From: Roseibium salinum
Lineage (GTDB): Bacteria; Pseudomonadota; Alphaproteobacteria; Rhizobiales; Stappiaceae
Direction of reading: 5' to 3'
Assembly (NCBI RefSeq): GCF_026240905.1
Contig: NZ_JAPEVI010000002.1
Location: 248,001 to 312,000 of the forward strand
DNA: 64,000 nucleotides
Under the pieces are notes generated by a model, which was given only the letters and a program-made list of their open reading frames with translations, was not told where the DNA came from and did not search any database. The stretch's first letter is position 1. Each line of letters opens with the position of its first letter. A program made the translations under genes and the position numbers. This document shows, piece by piece, positions 16,814 to 25,307 of this stretch.

Positions 16814-17713
16814 ATGAAACGCATACTCGCACTGACGACCGCAGCCATGATGGCAACTTCGATGTTCGCATATCCGGCCCTGGCTGACGACGGTACGACT
16901 GAAGCTTCGAGCAGCAGTTCCTCCACCTCTGATGCAACCAGCAGCGTATCTGCAGATAGCGGATCGGTCGACGCATCCAGTGACAGCTCCACCACATCCG
17001 ATTCTTCGACCAGCGTATCCACCGACGGCGGTTCCGTCGATGCATCCGCCGACGGCTCGGCCACGTCTGACGCCTCGAGCAGTGTCTCTGGCGACAGCGA
17101 TGCGGGTTCGTTCGACGCGTCCGCCGACAGTTCGTCAACGTCCGACGCTTCCAGCGACGTTTCCGTCGACGATGGCAACGTCTCGGCAACCACCGACTCA
17201 TCGACCACTTCCAGCGCCAACTCCGACGTCAACGTGGACGGCCTGGACGGTGAATTCGACGCATCCGCCGAGGCCGAAGCCGACGCTGCTGCGAACGCCG
17301 ATGTAAGCGTCGAAGCTGAAGAAGACACCGCAGCCACGGAGGAAGAAGTCGAAGAAGAAGTTGCGGCACTCGAAGAAGACGTGACTTCTCAGGAGGTCGT
17401 CATCGACTCGATACAGGACAGCAACGTCTTCATCACCCAGATCGGTGACATCGGAGAAGGTGCAACGGTCAATGTCGTGAATATCGGCACGGTCATCAAC
17501 AACGAAACCAACATTGAGAACACCATCAATGTCAACGCTGACCAGATCGCCAATCTCCAGAACGCCATTGCGAACAATGCGGAGCTTAGTGCAACGCTGG
17601 AGGCCAACAATGTGGACCTCTCCTCGGTCGTCGGCGCAAGGGCTGAGGGAGACCAGATGTTCCTTTACCTCAACGAATGTGACGATGCGAACCCGATGGC
17701 ACGGTGCAGCTAA
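16814..17713 (+). CDS. Secreted acidic Ser/Asp-rich protein with six tandem repeats
   Basis: 299 residues from ATG 16814, with AAGGAG upstream; the longer frame has no ribosome site. A signal peptide (MKRILALTTAAMMATSMFAY, then PALA) ends near residue 24. Residues 30-172 are six imperfect 23-25 residue repeats close to DASADSSSTSDASSSVS, ending in GSV or GSF. A glutamate-rich stretch (EEEVEEEVAALEEDV) follows. Next is a non-polar/Asn-rich part (NVFITQIGDIGEGATVNVVN) that may form beta-structure. The end has two Cys (NECDDANPMARCS). The acidic repeats suggest a flexible, possibly cation-binding, surface or matrix protein. Function is unknown. Confidence 0.8.
   Translation: MKRILALTTAAMMATSMFAYPALADDGTTEASSSSSSTSDATSSVSADSGSVDASSDSSTTSDSSTSVSTDGGSVDASADGSATSDASSSVSGDSDAGSFDASADSSSTSDASSDVSVDDGNVSATTDSSTTSSANSDVNVDGLDGEFDASAEAEADAAANADVSVEAEEDTAATEEEVEEEVAALEEDVTSQEVVIDSIQDSNVFITQIGDIGEGATVNVVNIGTVINNETNIENTINVNADQIANLQNAIANNAELSATLEANNVDLSSVVGARAEGDQMFLYLNECDDANPMARCS
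16901..17329 (+). repeat. Six-copy coding repeat, 69-75 bp period
   Basis: The DNA encodes repeats starting DAS at residues 30 (as EAS), 53, 76, 101, 124 (as SAT) and 149. Lengths are 23, 23, 25, 23, 25 and 24 residues. The last copies have drifted to Ala/Glu-rich sequence. Copies differ at DNA level, so this is an old expansion rather than a recent slippage array. Confidence 0.8.
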
Positions 17714-17756
17714 CGCCACCATCTGAAGCAAGGCCTCACGAGGCCGCAATCAGAGG

Positions 17757-17791
17757 CCAGCCGGCGTTCCTGTGGGATGCCGGTTGGTCTT
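17757..17791 (+). terminator. Stem-loop after the repeat protein
   Basis: CCAGCCGGC pairs with GCCGGTTGG (one G-T pair) across a 13-base loop, followed by TCTT. It lies about 45 bp after the stop. A smaller hairpin, GGCCT-CACG-AGGCC, lies just before it. Confidence 0.5.
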
Positions 17792-17985
17792 AAAGTCGTT
17801 CAGATTCCATGCTTTCCTGCAGGTTCGCTTGAATGCGGGTGGGTGCAGGATCGCAACAGCGAGAGGCTATATCTTGGTTCACTGATCCGAACCACTTCCG
17901 GGCCGAGGGCCAGGGCATGTCGCCGGCAGGTCTTCGAATTGCCTCAAATGGAGTGAGGGTCAGGTGACTGAAGGAGAATGGATCC

Positions 17986-18642
17986 ATGTTCTCAGCTCGA
18001 AAATTCATTTCCATGCTTCTCGGGATGTCCCTTGCAGTCGCGCTCGCCGTGGCCCCTTGCCGTTTCACAATCACCGGCTCGTCGATAACCCTGCAGCCGC
18101 AAGCGGCCGCTGCCGAGGAAGTCTCGGAAGGCGGCGAGACGGACAGCGATTCCGACAACGCGGGAGCGACTGCTCCGGCGGATACCGATCTGGGAGATAC
18201 CGGTCTGGGCGGAACTGACCAGGGCGGCGAAACGTCCGGCAGCGAAGATTCGGCGGGCTCCGATGATACGAGCGCGGAGAGCACCGGTGTCGATGCGGCG
18301 ACGGATCCCACCGCCGCCCCCTTGGAAGACGGTTCCAGCGACGTTACCAACCCTGGCGAAACGGATGCGGACAACGCGGCCCCTACCGCCGTTCCGGACA
18401 TGACCGACGAGGCTGCCCCGGGGGAAGCCAACCTCGCCGTTGAGCCGGAAACCCCGGAAGAGACCGCCCCTGAAGCACTGGCCGTCGAGGAAGATGTCGA
18501 AGTGCAGTATTCAAACGGCATGCGGGAGGAAATCCGCGGGCAGCTCTACCAGATGACCGATGCCTACGGCCGGGTCATCGTGAGCCGTCCGGTCACGGAA
18601 TCCGACCGCAAGCGGCTGCATGGTCTGATAAGTCAGCAGTGA
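17986..18642 (+). CDS. Secreted acidic low-complexity protein with a conserved-looking C-terminal segment
   Basis: 218 residues with an AAGGAGA site upstream. The N-terminus has a long hydrophobic signal (FISMLLGMSLAVALAVAP), and cleavage near QAAAA-EE is plausible. Residues 44-165 are rich in Asp, Glu, Ser, Thr, Gly and Ala with no fold evident. The last ~50 residues (VQYSNGMREEIRGQLYQMTD, AYGRVIVSRPVTESDRKRL) are of normal complexity and may be the functional end. It follows the acidic repeat protein in the same direction, converging on the two-component genes. No family recognised. Confidence 0.75.
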   Translation: MFSARKFISMLLGMSLAVALAVAPCRFTITGSSITLQPQAAAAEEVSEGGETDSDSDNAGATAPADTDLGDTGLGGTDQGGETSGSEDSAGSDDTSAESTGVDAATDPTAAPLEDGSSDVTNPGETDADNAAPTAVPDMTDEAAPGEANLAVEPETPEETAPEALAVEEDVEVQYSNGMREEIRGQLYQMTDAYGRVIVSRPVTESDRKRLHGLISQQ

Positions 18643-18732
18643 CGCCGCGTGTCGGGTCAATCGCAGCGGAGGTCGTCGGGCGGTGATCTGGACCCGTCCC
18701 GCCCCATCGGCGGACCGCTGCTTCGGCCCCTG

Positions 18733-19395
18733 TCACGCCGCAGGATAGCCGCCGTCTTCCATGGCGTCGCGCAGCACCATGGCTGCCTGGGTGCGGTTGG
18801 AGACCTCGAGCTTTGCCAGAATGCGCGTCATGTGGTGTTTTACCGTCTTTTCCTGAAGATCGAGCCGCAACGCGACATGCTTGTTGCTCAAGCCGCCGGC
18901 CACCAGGGTCAGGATCTCCCTTTCCCTTTCGGTGAGCGTCGCCAGCGGATTGGACATGGCGGGCAGGCCCGACCGTCCGGAGAGACTGGAAAGGAGCTGC
19001 GCCGACAAGGTGGGCGAAACGTAGTTTTCTCCGGCCGCGACAGAGCGGAGGATCTCGGCCAGCTCCCGCGATCCGACGCCTTTCAGCACATATCCCTTGG
19101 CTCCGGCGTTCAACGCCTGCGTGACATCCTCGGTTCTCTCGGACACCGTAAGCACAAGGATTTTCTGCGTCGGGTGGCGGGCAAGGATCGGCTCGATCGC
19201 ATTGAGGCCGCCACCGGGCATCGAAATGTCTAGCAGGACGATATCGGGCTGCTTGGCCTGCGTTATGCGCAAGGCGTCCTCCTTGGCCGCCCCCACGCCA
19301 ACGATCTCAAAGCCGCCGCTTTCAGACAGGCTGCGCGCCACGCCTTCTCTGAACAGCGGATGGTCATCGATGATCGCAACCCGGATTCCACTCAT
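18733..19395 (-). CDS. NarL/FixJ-family response regulator
   Basis: 220 residues from the ATG at 19395, which shares its A with the kinase stop (TGATG). The receiver domain has DDHPLFREGVARSL, phosphoacceptor Asp56 in IVLLDISMPGGG, and GYVLKG. A LuxR-type HTH follows (LTEREREILTLVAGGLSNKHV, KTVKHHMTRILAKL). It is translationally coupled to the histidine kinase and is expected to be a DNA-binding activator. The nearby secreted acidic proteins are possible targets. Confidence 0.93.
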   Translation of the reverse strand: MSGIRVAIIDDHPLFREGVARSLSESGGFEIVGVGAAKEDALRITQAKQPDIVLLDISMPGGGLNAIEPILARHPTQKILVLTVSERTEDVTQALNAGAKGYVLKGVGSRELAEILRSVAAGENYVSPTLSAQLLSSLSGRSGLPAMSNPLATLTEREREILTLVAGGLSNKHVALRLDLQEKTVKHHMTRILAKLEVSNRTQAAMVLRDAMEDGGYPAA

Positions 19396-20921
19396 CACAG
19401 CGACTCCATTTCCTCAATTGCGAGAGACATCCGAACGGTCGTGCCCTTGTCCGACGAGGACACTTCAAAGCGCCCGCCAAGGCTTTCCACCCGCTCGTGC
19501 AGGCCGGTAAGGCCGAGCCCGTCCGAACGCATATCGGCCGGATCGAATCCGGGACCGCGGTCGGAAACCTCAACGGTGATGCGGCCGCCATCCGCCGTCT
19601 GGGTGACGGCCTGGCCGATGCCGCCGGCGTGGCGGTAACTGTTGTTGAGCGTTTCCTGCAGAAACCGGTAGATGCAGATCTTCTCCGAAGGCGTCAGGGC
19701 GGGGGATGTCCCGGACATGGAAAGTCTGACCGTCCTGCCGGTGCGCTGCTCGTGGGTACGCACGGCCAGACGCAGGATCTCCTTCAGTTCGGCCGCCTCG
19801 ACCTGCGGCAGGACGAGGCCCTGGCAGATGGTTCTGATTTCGTGCATCGCGTCCTGAAGAGCGGATTTGATCGCCGATACCTCGCGCTCGCTCGCCTGGC
19901 TTGACGCGGAGGCTTCGGAAAGGGCCGCGCTGTCCAGCTTCAGGGCCGCGAGCGCCAGGAGCTGCGCAGGCCCGTCATGCAGATCGGCGCCGATGCGCCT
20001 CAAATAGCGCTCGTTGAGTGCCGCTGTCCGCTGGGAGGCGCGCTGCACCCGCACGCGCAATGCCCTGTTCTGGGCCAGCAGGTTCAACAGCTCGGAAACC
20101 CGCTCCCTGAGGGCATGGCTCTGACGATCGATAAGGCGGCTGCCCCGGAAGACGATCGCCGAGAGCACGAGAAAGAACCCGGCGATGACGGAAGCGACGG
20201 CGAGCCAGCTCCAGGCGCGTGCCTGGCGCAGATCGTACTCGAAATCGCTGGCAATCTCCTGGAACTCGGAGACCGCGACCACCTCGCCGGACCATGGCTG
20301 CAGCACCGGATTGTAGATCTCCAGTGTCGGGCTGCTGCCGGCGGCCTGCGCTTCGTTTCCCGTGAGGCCGGCGGGCCGGCGGAAATCCGCGACCAGTCTG
20401 CCCCTGAACGCCGCCCGGATTTCATTGCTGAGTTCGTAACGCTGGCCGATGAGGCGCCGGTCGTTTGAATAAAGGACCTTTCCATCGGGGGACCACAGGA
20501 TGAACGATGCGAGACGGTCCCCGAGGGCTCCCTGCCCGAGCGTTTCATCGAGGGCGCGTCTCACCGGATCGCCGATCACCGCACTTCTTTGCATGTCCGG
20601 CAGGAGCGGAGCGATCACGCTATCCACATAGCGTGCCGTCGCGGCGGCGGAATTGCGGATCACGCTGTCCTGGATCAGGCTGGTCACGAAGGCCCCGATG
20701 AGGATCATCGCGGCAATTGAAACGACGCCTCCGGCCATCAGGAACTGGACGGCCAGGGATCGTGTGTTCCAGTAGCCGCGCAGCCGGGAAAGGACGGGGG
20801 CAACGCCGCGTTTCGCCCTGCGGTGCGGCCGTTGCTCCGCGTCGGGGCGATCCGGGCCGTTGGCCGGATCCCGAGCCGGATTGGCATCGCAGACATGCCC
20901 TGAGGGTTTCGCGGTCAGCAT
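19395..20921 (-). CDS. NarX-type sensor histidine kinase
   Basis: 508 residues. The first 55 residues are a basic/proline-rich cytosolic tail, helix 1 is about 56-83 and helix 2 about 233-257. Between them is a periplasmic sensor of about 150 residues with a single-Cache-like look (SFILWSPDGKVLYSNDR, EIRAAFRG). The HisKA_3 dimerisation box (RIGADLHDGPAQLLALAALK) carries the phospho-His, and the ATPase has NNSYRHAGG, DRGPGFDP and GLGLTGLHERV. It phosphorylates the coupled response regulator; the signal is unknown. Confidence 0.93.
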   Translation of the reverse strand: MLTAKPSGHVCDANPARDPANGPDRPDAEQRPHRRAKRGVAPVLSRLRGYWNTRSLAVQFLMAGGVVSIAAMILIGAFVTSLIQDSVIRNSAAATARYVDSVIAPLLPDMQRSAVIGDPVRRALDETLGQGALGDRLASFILWSPDGKVLYSNDRRLIGQRYELSNEIRAAFRGRLVADFRRPAGLTGNEAQAAGSSPTLEIYNPVLQPWSGEVVAVSEFQEIASDFEYDLRQARAWSWLAVASVIAGFFLVLSAIVFRGSRLIDRQSHALRERVSELLNLLAQNRALRVRVQRASQRTAALNERYLRRIGADLHDGPAQLLALAALKLDSAALSEASASSQASEREVSAIKSALQDAMHEIRTICQGLVLPQVEAAELKEILRLAVRTHEQRTGRTVRLSMSGTSPALTPSEKICIYRFLQETLNNSYRHAGGIGQAVTQTADGGRITVEVSDRGPGFDPADMRSDGLGLTGLHERVESLGGRFEVSSSDKGTTVRMSLAIEEMESL

Positions 20922-21018
20922 GACGGTCCATCGCCTGTTACCGGCGCGAAACTGTGTCGGACGTCAGGATGCGCCGGTCGGTTCTCGTATGGTTCTCGCG
21001 TGCTCAGCTGGAAGAGAA

Positions 21019-21327
21019 CTAGTTGGGGTAGACGTAGAAATAGCCGTAGGCGGGGGGCCTGTAGGCGCGATCGCATTCGACCTCTTCCTTGTACTTGCCG
21101 TCGTCCCATTCGCGCTCGATCTTGCAGCCGCCGCGCCGGAATTCCTGCTTGTAGCTGCGACGACCGCGTTCGCGATAATAGACCTTCGGCTGGTAAGGGC
21201 TGTGCGTGTCGTATCCGCCGCCCCAACCCCCGTGGCCGCTTTCATCCTTCCACGGATCGGCGGCAACGCCCCCCGTTGCCGATACGAGGGCCATGCCGGC
21301 AACGGTCATCAAACCAAGTGTCTTCAT
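21019..21327 (-). CDS. Small secreted protein of unknown function
   Basis: 102 residues from ATG 21327 with AAGGA upstream. The signal peptide (MKTLGLMTVAGMALVSATGG, then VAA) is cleaved before DPWKDESGHGG. The mature part is charged and tyrosine-rich, with GCKIEREWDDGKYKEEVEC between two Cys that could form a disulfide, and a PPAYGYFYVYP end. It lies 97 bp upstream of the kinase gene in the same direction. Similar short proteins are common hypothetical proteins in Rhizobiales. Confidence 0.72.
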   Translation of the reverse strand: MKTLGLMTVAGMALVSATGGVAADPWKDESGHGGWGGGYDTHSPYQPKVYYRERGRRSYKQEFRRGGCKIEREWDDGKYKEEVECDRAYRPPAYGYFYVYPN

Positions 21328-21443
21328 GGCGCGATCCTTCAATACCAACCGGACCTTACGGGTCCAATTTGACGCCTTTAAGGTGTATGCGCGGCAACTA
21401 AAGGGCGAATCTGCGCCCCGCGAGAGCGATGACAGCTCCCGTA

Positions 21444-21484
21444 TTGACTCCGATCAATGGCTTTCCGCGCGGAAAGTCTAGAAT
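21444..21484 (+). promoter_or_regulatory. FNR/FixK-type class II promoter for the stress operon
   Basis: TTGAC-TCCG-ATCAA at 21444-21457 matches the FixK/FNR consensus TTGAY-N4-RTCAA. A good -10 hexamer, TAGAAT, lies at 21479-21484, so the box centre falls about 41 bp before the predicted start site, the textbook class II spacing. Two further palindromes follow or overlap: CTTTCCGCGCGGAAAG at 21461-21476 and ATTCACC-GT-GGTGAAT at 21483-21498. Low-oxygen induction of the downstream genes is the likely result. Confidence 0.7.
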
Positions 21485-21532
21485 TCACCGTGGTGAATGC
21501 AAAGTCACCGTTCCAATTCAGGAGAAACGCAC

Positions 21533-21997
21533 ATGAAGAGGCCGACCCAATGGTTTCTGATCGCAGACGGGGCACAGGCACGTATCGTCCGTCAGCTGGA
21601 GCGTAATCAGGAGACCGGATCGCGACTGGATGACATCGTCTTTGATGCCGAACACAAGCCGCTTCGCAAGATCATGGCTGACAGACCGGGCCGCAGCTTC
21701 GCTTCGAGTGACGCACGGCGCTCGGCAATGGAATATCACTCCGACCCCGTTCGCGAGCAAAAGACCCGGTTCGCCGAAATGCTGGCCGAACAACTTGAAA
21801 AGCATCGCGCAGCCGCCGACTTCGACAGGCTTGTCATCATTGCAGAACCCCGCATGCTGGGCCTGCTCCGCGACGCGTTGCCGGCGCCACTCAAATCCGT
21901 CGTCAACGCGGAGATCGCAAAAGATCTATCAAACCTTCCGGCAGCTGAACTCTACACCGCCATCGCCGGCCTCGACACGGCGCGTCCCCGCCTGTGA
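21533..21997 (+). CDS. Host-attachment family protein (baeRF-like)
   Basis: 154 residues from ATG 21533 with AGGAGA upstream (the frame opens at 21497 without a site). WFLIADGAQARIVRQLE at the start, DARRSAMEYHSDP in the middle and DFDRLVIIAEPRMLGLLRDAL near the end are the pattern of the family named after proteins required for attachment to host cells. The fold is related to bacterial eRF1-like/Rossmann proteins. Its real job is unclear; such genes often sit with hibernation factors and stress genes, as here. First gene after the FNR/FixK promoter. Confidence 0.82.
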   Translation: MKRPTQWFLIADGAQARIVRQLERNQETGSRLDDIVFDAEHKPLRKIMADRPGRSFASSDARRSAMEYHSDPVREQKTRFAEMLAEQLEKHRAAADFDRLVIIAEPRMLGLLRDALPAPLKSVVNAEIAKDLSNLPAAELYTAIAGLDTARPRL

Positions 21998-22050
21998 CCG
22001 CGGCGCGGTAGCTGCCTTTCGATCCGGACCCTAGATACCCAGGAGCAGTC

Positions 22051-23889
22051 ATGAAAAGTCTGCAGGAGATCGATGTGAAACCGCGTGTCCACGAGCAGCC
22101 GGCACAACTGCCGGGCCCCGCAGGAAAGCCGGTGCACGACATGCCGCCCGAAAACCGATGTGAGCCGGACGACCAGCTCTTCCGGGTCGTGGACCGGCTC
22201 CACCATTCGGCAATCGCGTCCGCAACGCTGGGGATCTCGCCGATCAGCCTTCTGCAGGCCTGGCAGGACTGGGCGCTGCATCTGTCGATATCACCCGGCA
22301 AACAGCAGCAGATCCTCAGGAAGCTGTTTCGCAAGCAAGTCCGGCTGGCCAAATACACCGCCGACTATGCCTGTCGCGGCCAGGCTGCGGGATGCTGCAT
22401 CGAGCCGCTTCCCCAAGACCGCCGTTTCAGCGCGAAGGGCTGGGAGAAATTTCCATTCAACTTCTATGCCCAGTCCTTTCTGCTCTCGCAGCAATGGTGG
22501 CACAACATCACGACGGATGTGAGCGGCGTTACCGGCCGGCATGAAAGGCTGGTCGAATTCTATGCCCGCCAGTTCCTGGACGTCTGGTCGCCCGGTAATT
22601 TTGCCCTCACCAACCCGGAGGTGCTGGAAACAGCCGTCCGGGAAGGCGGCGCCAACTTCGTCCGCGGCTTCAGCTATATGCTCGACGACGCGATGAAGGC
22701 AGCGCGCCTGTCGCCGGACGAGCCGCCAGCGTACGCGCCCGGCCGGAACGTCGCGGTCAGCCCGGGCAAGGTGGTCTATCGCAACCAGCTCATGGAACTC
22801 ATCCAGTATGCCCCCGCGACGGATTCCGTCCATGCCGAACCGCTGCTGCTCGTTCCCGCCTGGATTATGAAATACTACATCCTCGACCTGTCGCCAGAGA
22901 ATTCCCTTGTCCGCTACCTGGTCGCTCAAGGCTTCACGGTGTTCTGCATTTCCTGGGTGAACCCGGACGAGCGGTATCGGGACATCGGGCTTGAGGACTA
23001 CGTGAAGCTCGGCGTGATGGCCGCACTCGACGCAGTGGAGGCGATCAGCGGCTCCAAACGCATTCATACCGCGGGCTATTGCCTCGGCGGCACGCTGCTG
23101 GCGATGGCCGCGGCCGCCATGGCGCGGGACGGCGACGACCGGATCGCGACGCAGTCCATGCTTGCCGCGATGGTGGATTTCAACGAGCCGGGCGAACTCG
23201 GCCTGTTTATCGACGAAAGCCAGCTCGCCTTCCTGGAAGACGTGATGTGGCAGAAGGGCTATCTCGATCAATGGCAGATGGCCGGTGCATTTCAGATGCT
23301 CCGCTCGCAGGACCTCATCTGGTCGCGGTTGGTGCGCGACTATCTGCTCGGCCAGCGCAGAGACGACAATGACTTGATGGCCTGGAATACCGACGCCACC
23401 CGCATGCCTTACCGCATGCACGCGGACTATCTGCGCCAGCTCTATCTCAACAATGAACTCGCCCGGGGGCAGTTCAGGATCGACGGCCGGGAAGTCCACC
23501 TTGAGGACATTCGCGCGCCGGTCTTCGCCGTGGGCACGACCGGCGATCACGTCGCACCGTGGAAATCCGTATTCAAACTCGTGAACCTCTTCGACACGGA
23601 TGTCGAATTCGTCCTGACCTCCGGTGGCCACAACGCCGGCATCGTGTCGGAGCCGGGCCATCCCCGCCGCACCTACCGCAAGCTTGCCTACAGCTATGGC
23701 GATCCGCATCCCAATGCTTCAGACTGGCAGGAACAGGAGCCGGAGTTGAAGGGGTCCTGGTGGCCGGAATGGAGCCGCTGGCTTAAGCAGAATTCGTCCG
23801 GGTCCGTTCCGGCGCGGGACATCGGCAGCGCAGAACGCGGCTACCCGCCTTTGTGCGATGCCCCCGGAACCTATGTGAAGGTGAAATAG
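22051..23889 (+). CDS. phaC: Poly(3-hydroxyalkanoate) synthase, class I type
   Basis: 612 residues. The N-terminal PhaC_N domain includes WEKFPFNFYAQSFLLSQQWW and FYARQFLDVWSPGNFALTNP. The alpha/beta-hydrolase catalytic triad is visible: Cys344 in the lipase-like box GYCLGG, Asp499 in GDHVAPW and His527 in GGHNAG. Length fits class I synthases. It polymerises hydroxyacyl-CoA into storage granules. No phaA, phaB or phasin genes are nearby, and the gene sits in a stress cluster 53 bp after the attachment-family gene, so it may be a second, oxygen-regulated synthase. Confidence 0.92.
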   Translation: MKSLQEIDVKPRVHEQPAQLPGPAGKPVHDMPPENRCEPDDQLFRVVDRLHHSAIASATLGISPISLLQAWQDWALHLSISPGKQQQILRKLFRKQVRLAKYTADYACRGQAAGCCIEPLPQDRRFSAKGWEKFPFNFYAQSFLLSQQWWHNITTDVSGVTGRHERLVEFYARQFLDVWSPGNFALTNPEVLETAVREGGANFVRGFSYMLDDAMKAARLSPDEPPAYAPGRNVAVSPGKVVYRNQLMELIQYAPATDSVHAEPLLLVPAWIMKYYILDLSPENSLVRYLVAQGFTVFCISWVNPDERYRDIGLEDYVKLGVMAALDAVEAISGSKRIHTAGYCLGGTLLAMAAAAMARDGDDRIATQSMLAAMVDFNEPGELGLFIDESQLAFLEDVMWQKGYLDQWQMAGAFQMLRSQDLIWSRLVRDYLLGQRRDDNDLMAWNTDATRMPYRMHADYLRQLYLNNELARGQFRIDGREVHLEDIRAPVFAVGTTGDHVAPWKSVFKLVNLFDTDVEFVLTSGGHNAGIVSEPGHPRRTYRKLAYSYGDPHPNASDWQEQEPELKGSWWPEWSRWLKQNSSGSVPARDIGSAERGYPPLCDAPGTYVKVK

Positions 23890-24000
23890 GGAGAATCGGA
23901 CTGGCCGCGGCGCCCATTTCACGGAACAAGGCGGCGGTCGGCAGGGTTACCCGGAAGAACCATGCGATGGCTGAAGCCATGCAGCGAGATAGGTGTTCCC

Positions 24001-24675
24001 ATGTTGTTCGACGACCGGATCGATGCCGGCAGACAATTGGCGGCGAAACTCTCCGAATATCAAGGAAAGGATGTTGTTGTCCTCGCGCTTCCGCGCGGCG
24101 GCGTACCGGTGGCCGAGCAGGTTGCCGACCGGCTCGGAGCGCCGCTCGATCTGTTGCTCGTGCGCAAGATCGGCGTCCCCTGGCAGCCCGAACTCGCGAT
24201 GGGCGCGGTGATCGACGGAAGCAAGCCGGTGATCGTCCGCAACGAGGACGTCATCCGGATCGCCAGGGTATCGGAGGACGATTTCGAGGCCACCGCACGC
24301 AGCGAACTCAAGGAGATCGAACGGCGCAAACAGCGCTATATCGGTGGCCGCGCCTCCGTCGACGTTGCCGGCCGCACCGCGATTGTCGTCGACGACGGGG
24401 TTGCCACCGGAGCGACGGTGCGGGCCGCCATTCGTGGCCTCAGGAAAAGAGAGCCGGCAAAGATCGTGCTCGCGGTGCCCGTCGCCGCCCCCGACGCCGC
24501 CGAGGCTCTGGCGCAGGAAGTCGACGACGTCGTCTGCCTCCACGCGCCGGCGGGTTTCCGCGCGATCGGACAGTTTTACCGCCAGTTTGACCAGCTCAGC
24601 GACGATGAAGTCATCGGTATCCTTGCCACACACCCGGTCCCGCGCTCCGCGACGGGCGCCGGCTCGGAAGAGTAG
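24001..24675 (+). CDS. Phosphoribosyltransferase-domain protein
   Basis: 224 residues from ATG 24001; an in-frame ATG at 23962 is possible. A type I phosphoribosyltransferase fold is shown by LALPRGGVPVAEQVADRLG near the start and the PRPP-binding motif IVVDDGVATGATV near residue 128. The AMGAVIDG segment is typical of the stand-alone family found with dienelactone hydrolases or stress genes. The acceptor is unknown. It is the third gene of the FNR/FixK-type operon. Confidence 0.88.
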   Translation: MLFDDRIDAGRQLAAKLSEYQGKDVVVLALPRGGVPVAEQVADRLGAPLDLLLVRKIGVPWQPELAMGAVIDGSKPVIVRNEDVIRIARVSEDDFEATARSELKEIERRKQRYIGGRASVDVAGRTAIVVDDGVATGATVRAAIRGLRKREPAKIVLAVPVAAPDAAEALAQEVDDVVCLHAPAGFRAIGQFYRQFDQLSDDEVIGILATHPVPRSATGAGSEE

Positions 24676-24729
24676 CAGAAATCCGCTCTTCCCAACGCAA
24701 ACCCCAACTCTTCAGGAGCTCGAAACGTC

Positions 24730-25281
24730 ATGCAGATAGAACCGGTCATCGCCTTCAAGGGCCTGGATTCCTCGGACGCCATCAAAGAGGTCATTCTCAA
24801 GCGCATCGAGCGGCTGGAACAGTTCCACAACCGGATCACCTCGTGCCGGGTCACGGTCGAGATGCCCAACAAGTTCGGCAAAAATGCCCGGATCTACGAG
24901 GTTCATGTCGACATCACCTATCCGGGCGGCGAGATCTATTCCGCCCGCGATCGCAAGAGAAATCACGCCCACGAGGACGTTCATCTGGCGATCAGGGACA
25001 GTTTCAATGCCGCCGAGCGGCAATTGGAGGACGCGTCCCGCAAGATGAGCGGCCATATGGTCAAGCCGGAGCCCATGAAGCTGCACGGGACCGTAGACCG
25101 GCTTGTGCCCGAAGAAGGCTTCGGTTTCATCAAGACCGCGGACGAGCGTGAATACTTCTTCCGGCGCGAAAGCCTGACCTCTCCCGAACTCTGGGAGGCC
25201 CTGGTACCGGGAAGTGAAGTCCGCTTTACCGAGCACGACGGCGAAAAGGGCCCCTTTGCCTCCGCCGTCACAATGGTTTAG
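24730..25281 (+). CDS. Ribosome hibernation factor (HPF/RaiA fold) fused to a cold-shock domain
   Basis: 183 residues. Residues 1-105 match the S30AE/HPF fold (IKEVILKRIERLEQFHNRIT, SCRVTVEMPN, YEVHVDITYPGGEIY, HEDVHLAIRDSFNAAERQL). Residues 118-183 form a cold-shock domain (HGTVDRLVPEEGFGFIKTAD, EYFFRRESL) with the RNP1 core GFGFI. The family's normal long form has a different C-terminal dimerisation domain, so this is a distinct architecture. It probably binds the 30S subunit and RNA during energy stress. Last gene of the stress cluster. Confidence 0.88.
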   Translation: MQIEPVIAFKGLDSSDAIKEVILKRIERLEQFHNRITSCRVTVEMPNKFGKNARIYEVHVDITYPGGEIYSARDRKRNHAHEDVHLAIRDSFNAAERQLEDASRKMSGHMVKPEPMKLHGTVDRLVPEEGFGFIKTADEREYFFRRESLTSPELWEALVPGSEVRFTEHDGEKGPFASAVTMV

Positions 25282-25307
25282 CGCCGAAGCGGACGACAAG
25301 GAAAACG

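Noticed and set aside
16901..17329. CRISPR-like array
   Set aside because: The repeats are in frame in a secreted protein, have no unique spacers and differ at DNA level.
19977..20468. Plus-strand ORF opposite the histidine kinase
   Set aside because: The kinase frame has complete HisKA_3 and ATPase motifs; the opposite frame has none.
22291..23709. 472-codon open frame opposite phaC
   Set aside because: PhaC on the plus strand has full catalytic residues; the minus-strand translation is compositionally biased and shows no motifs.
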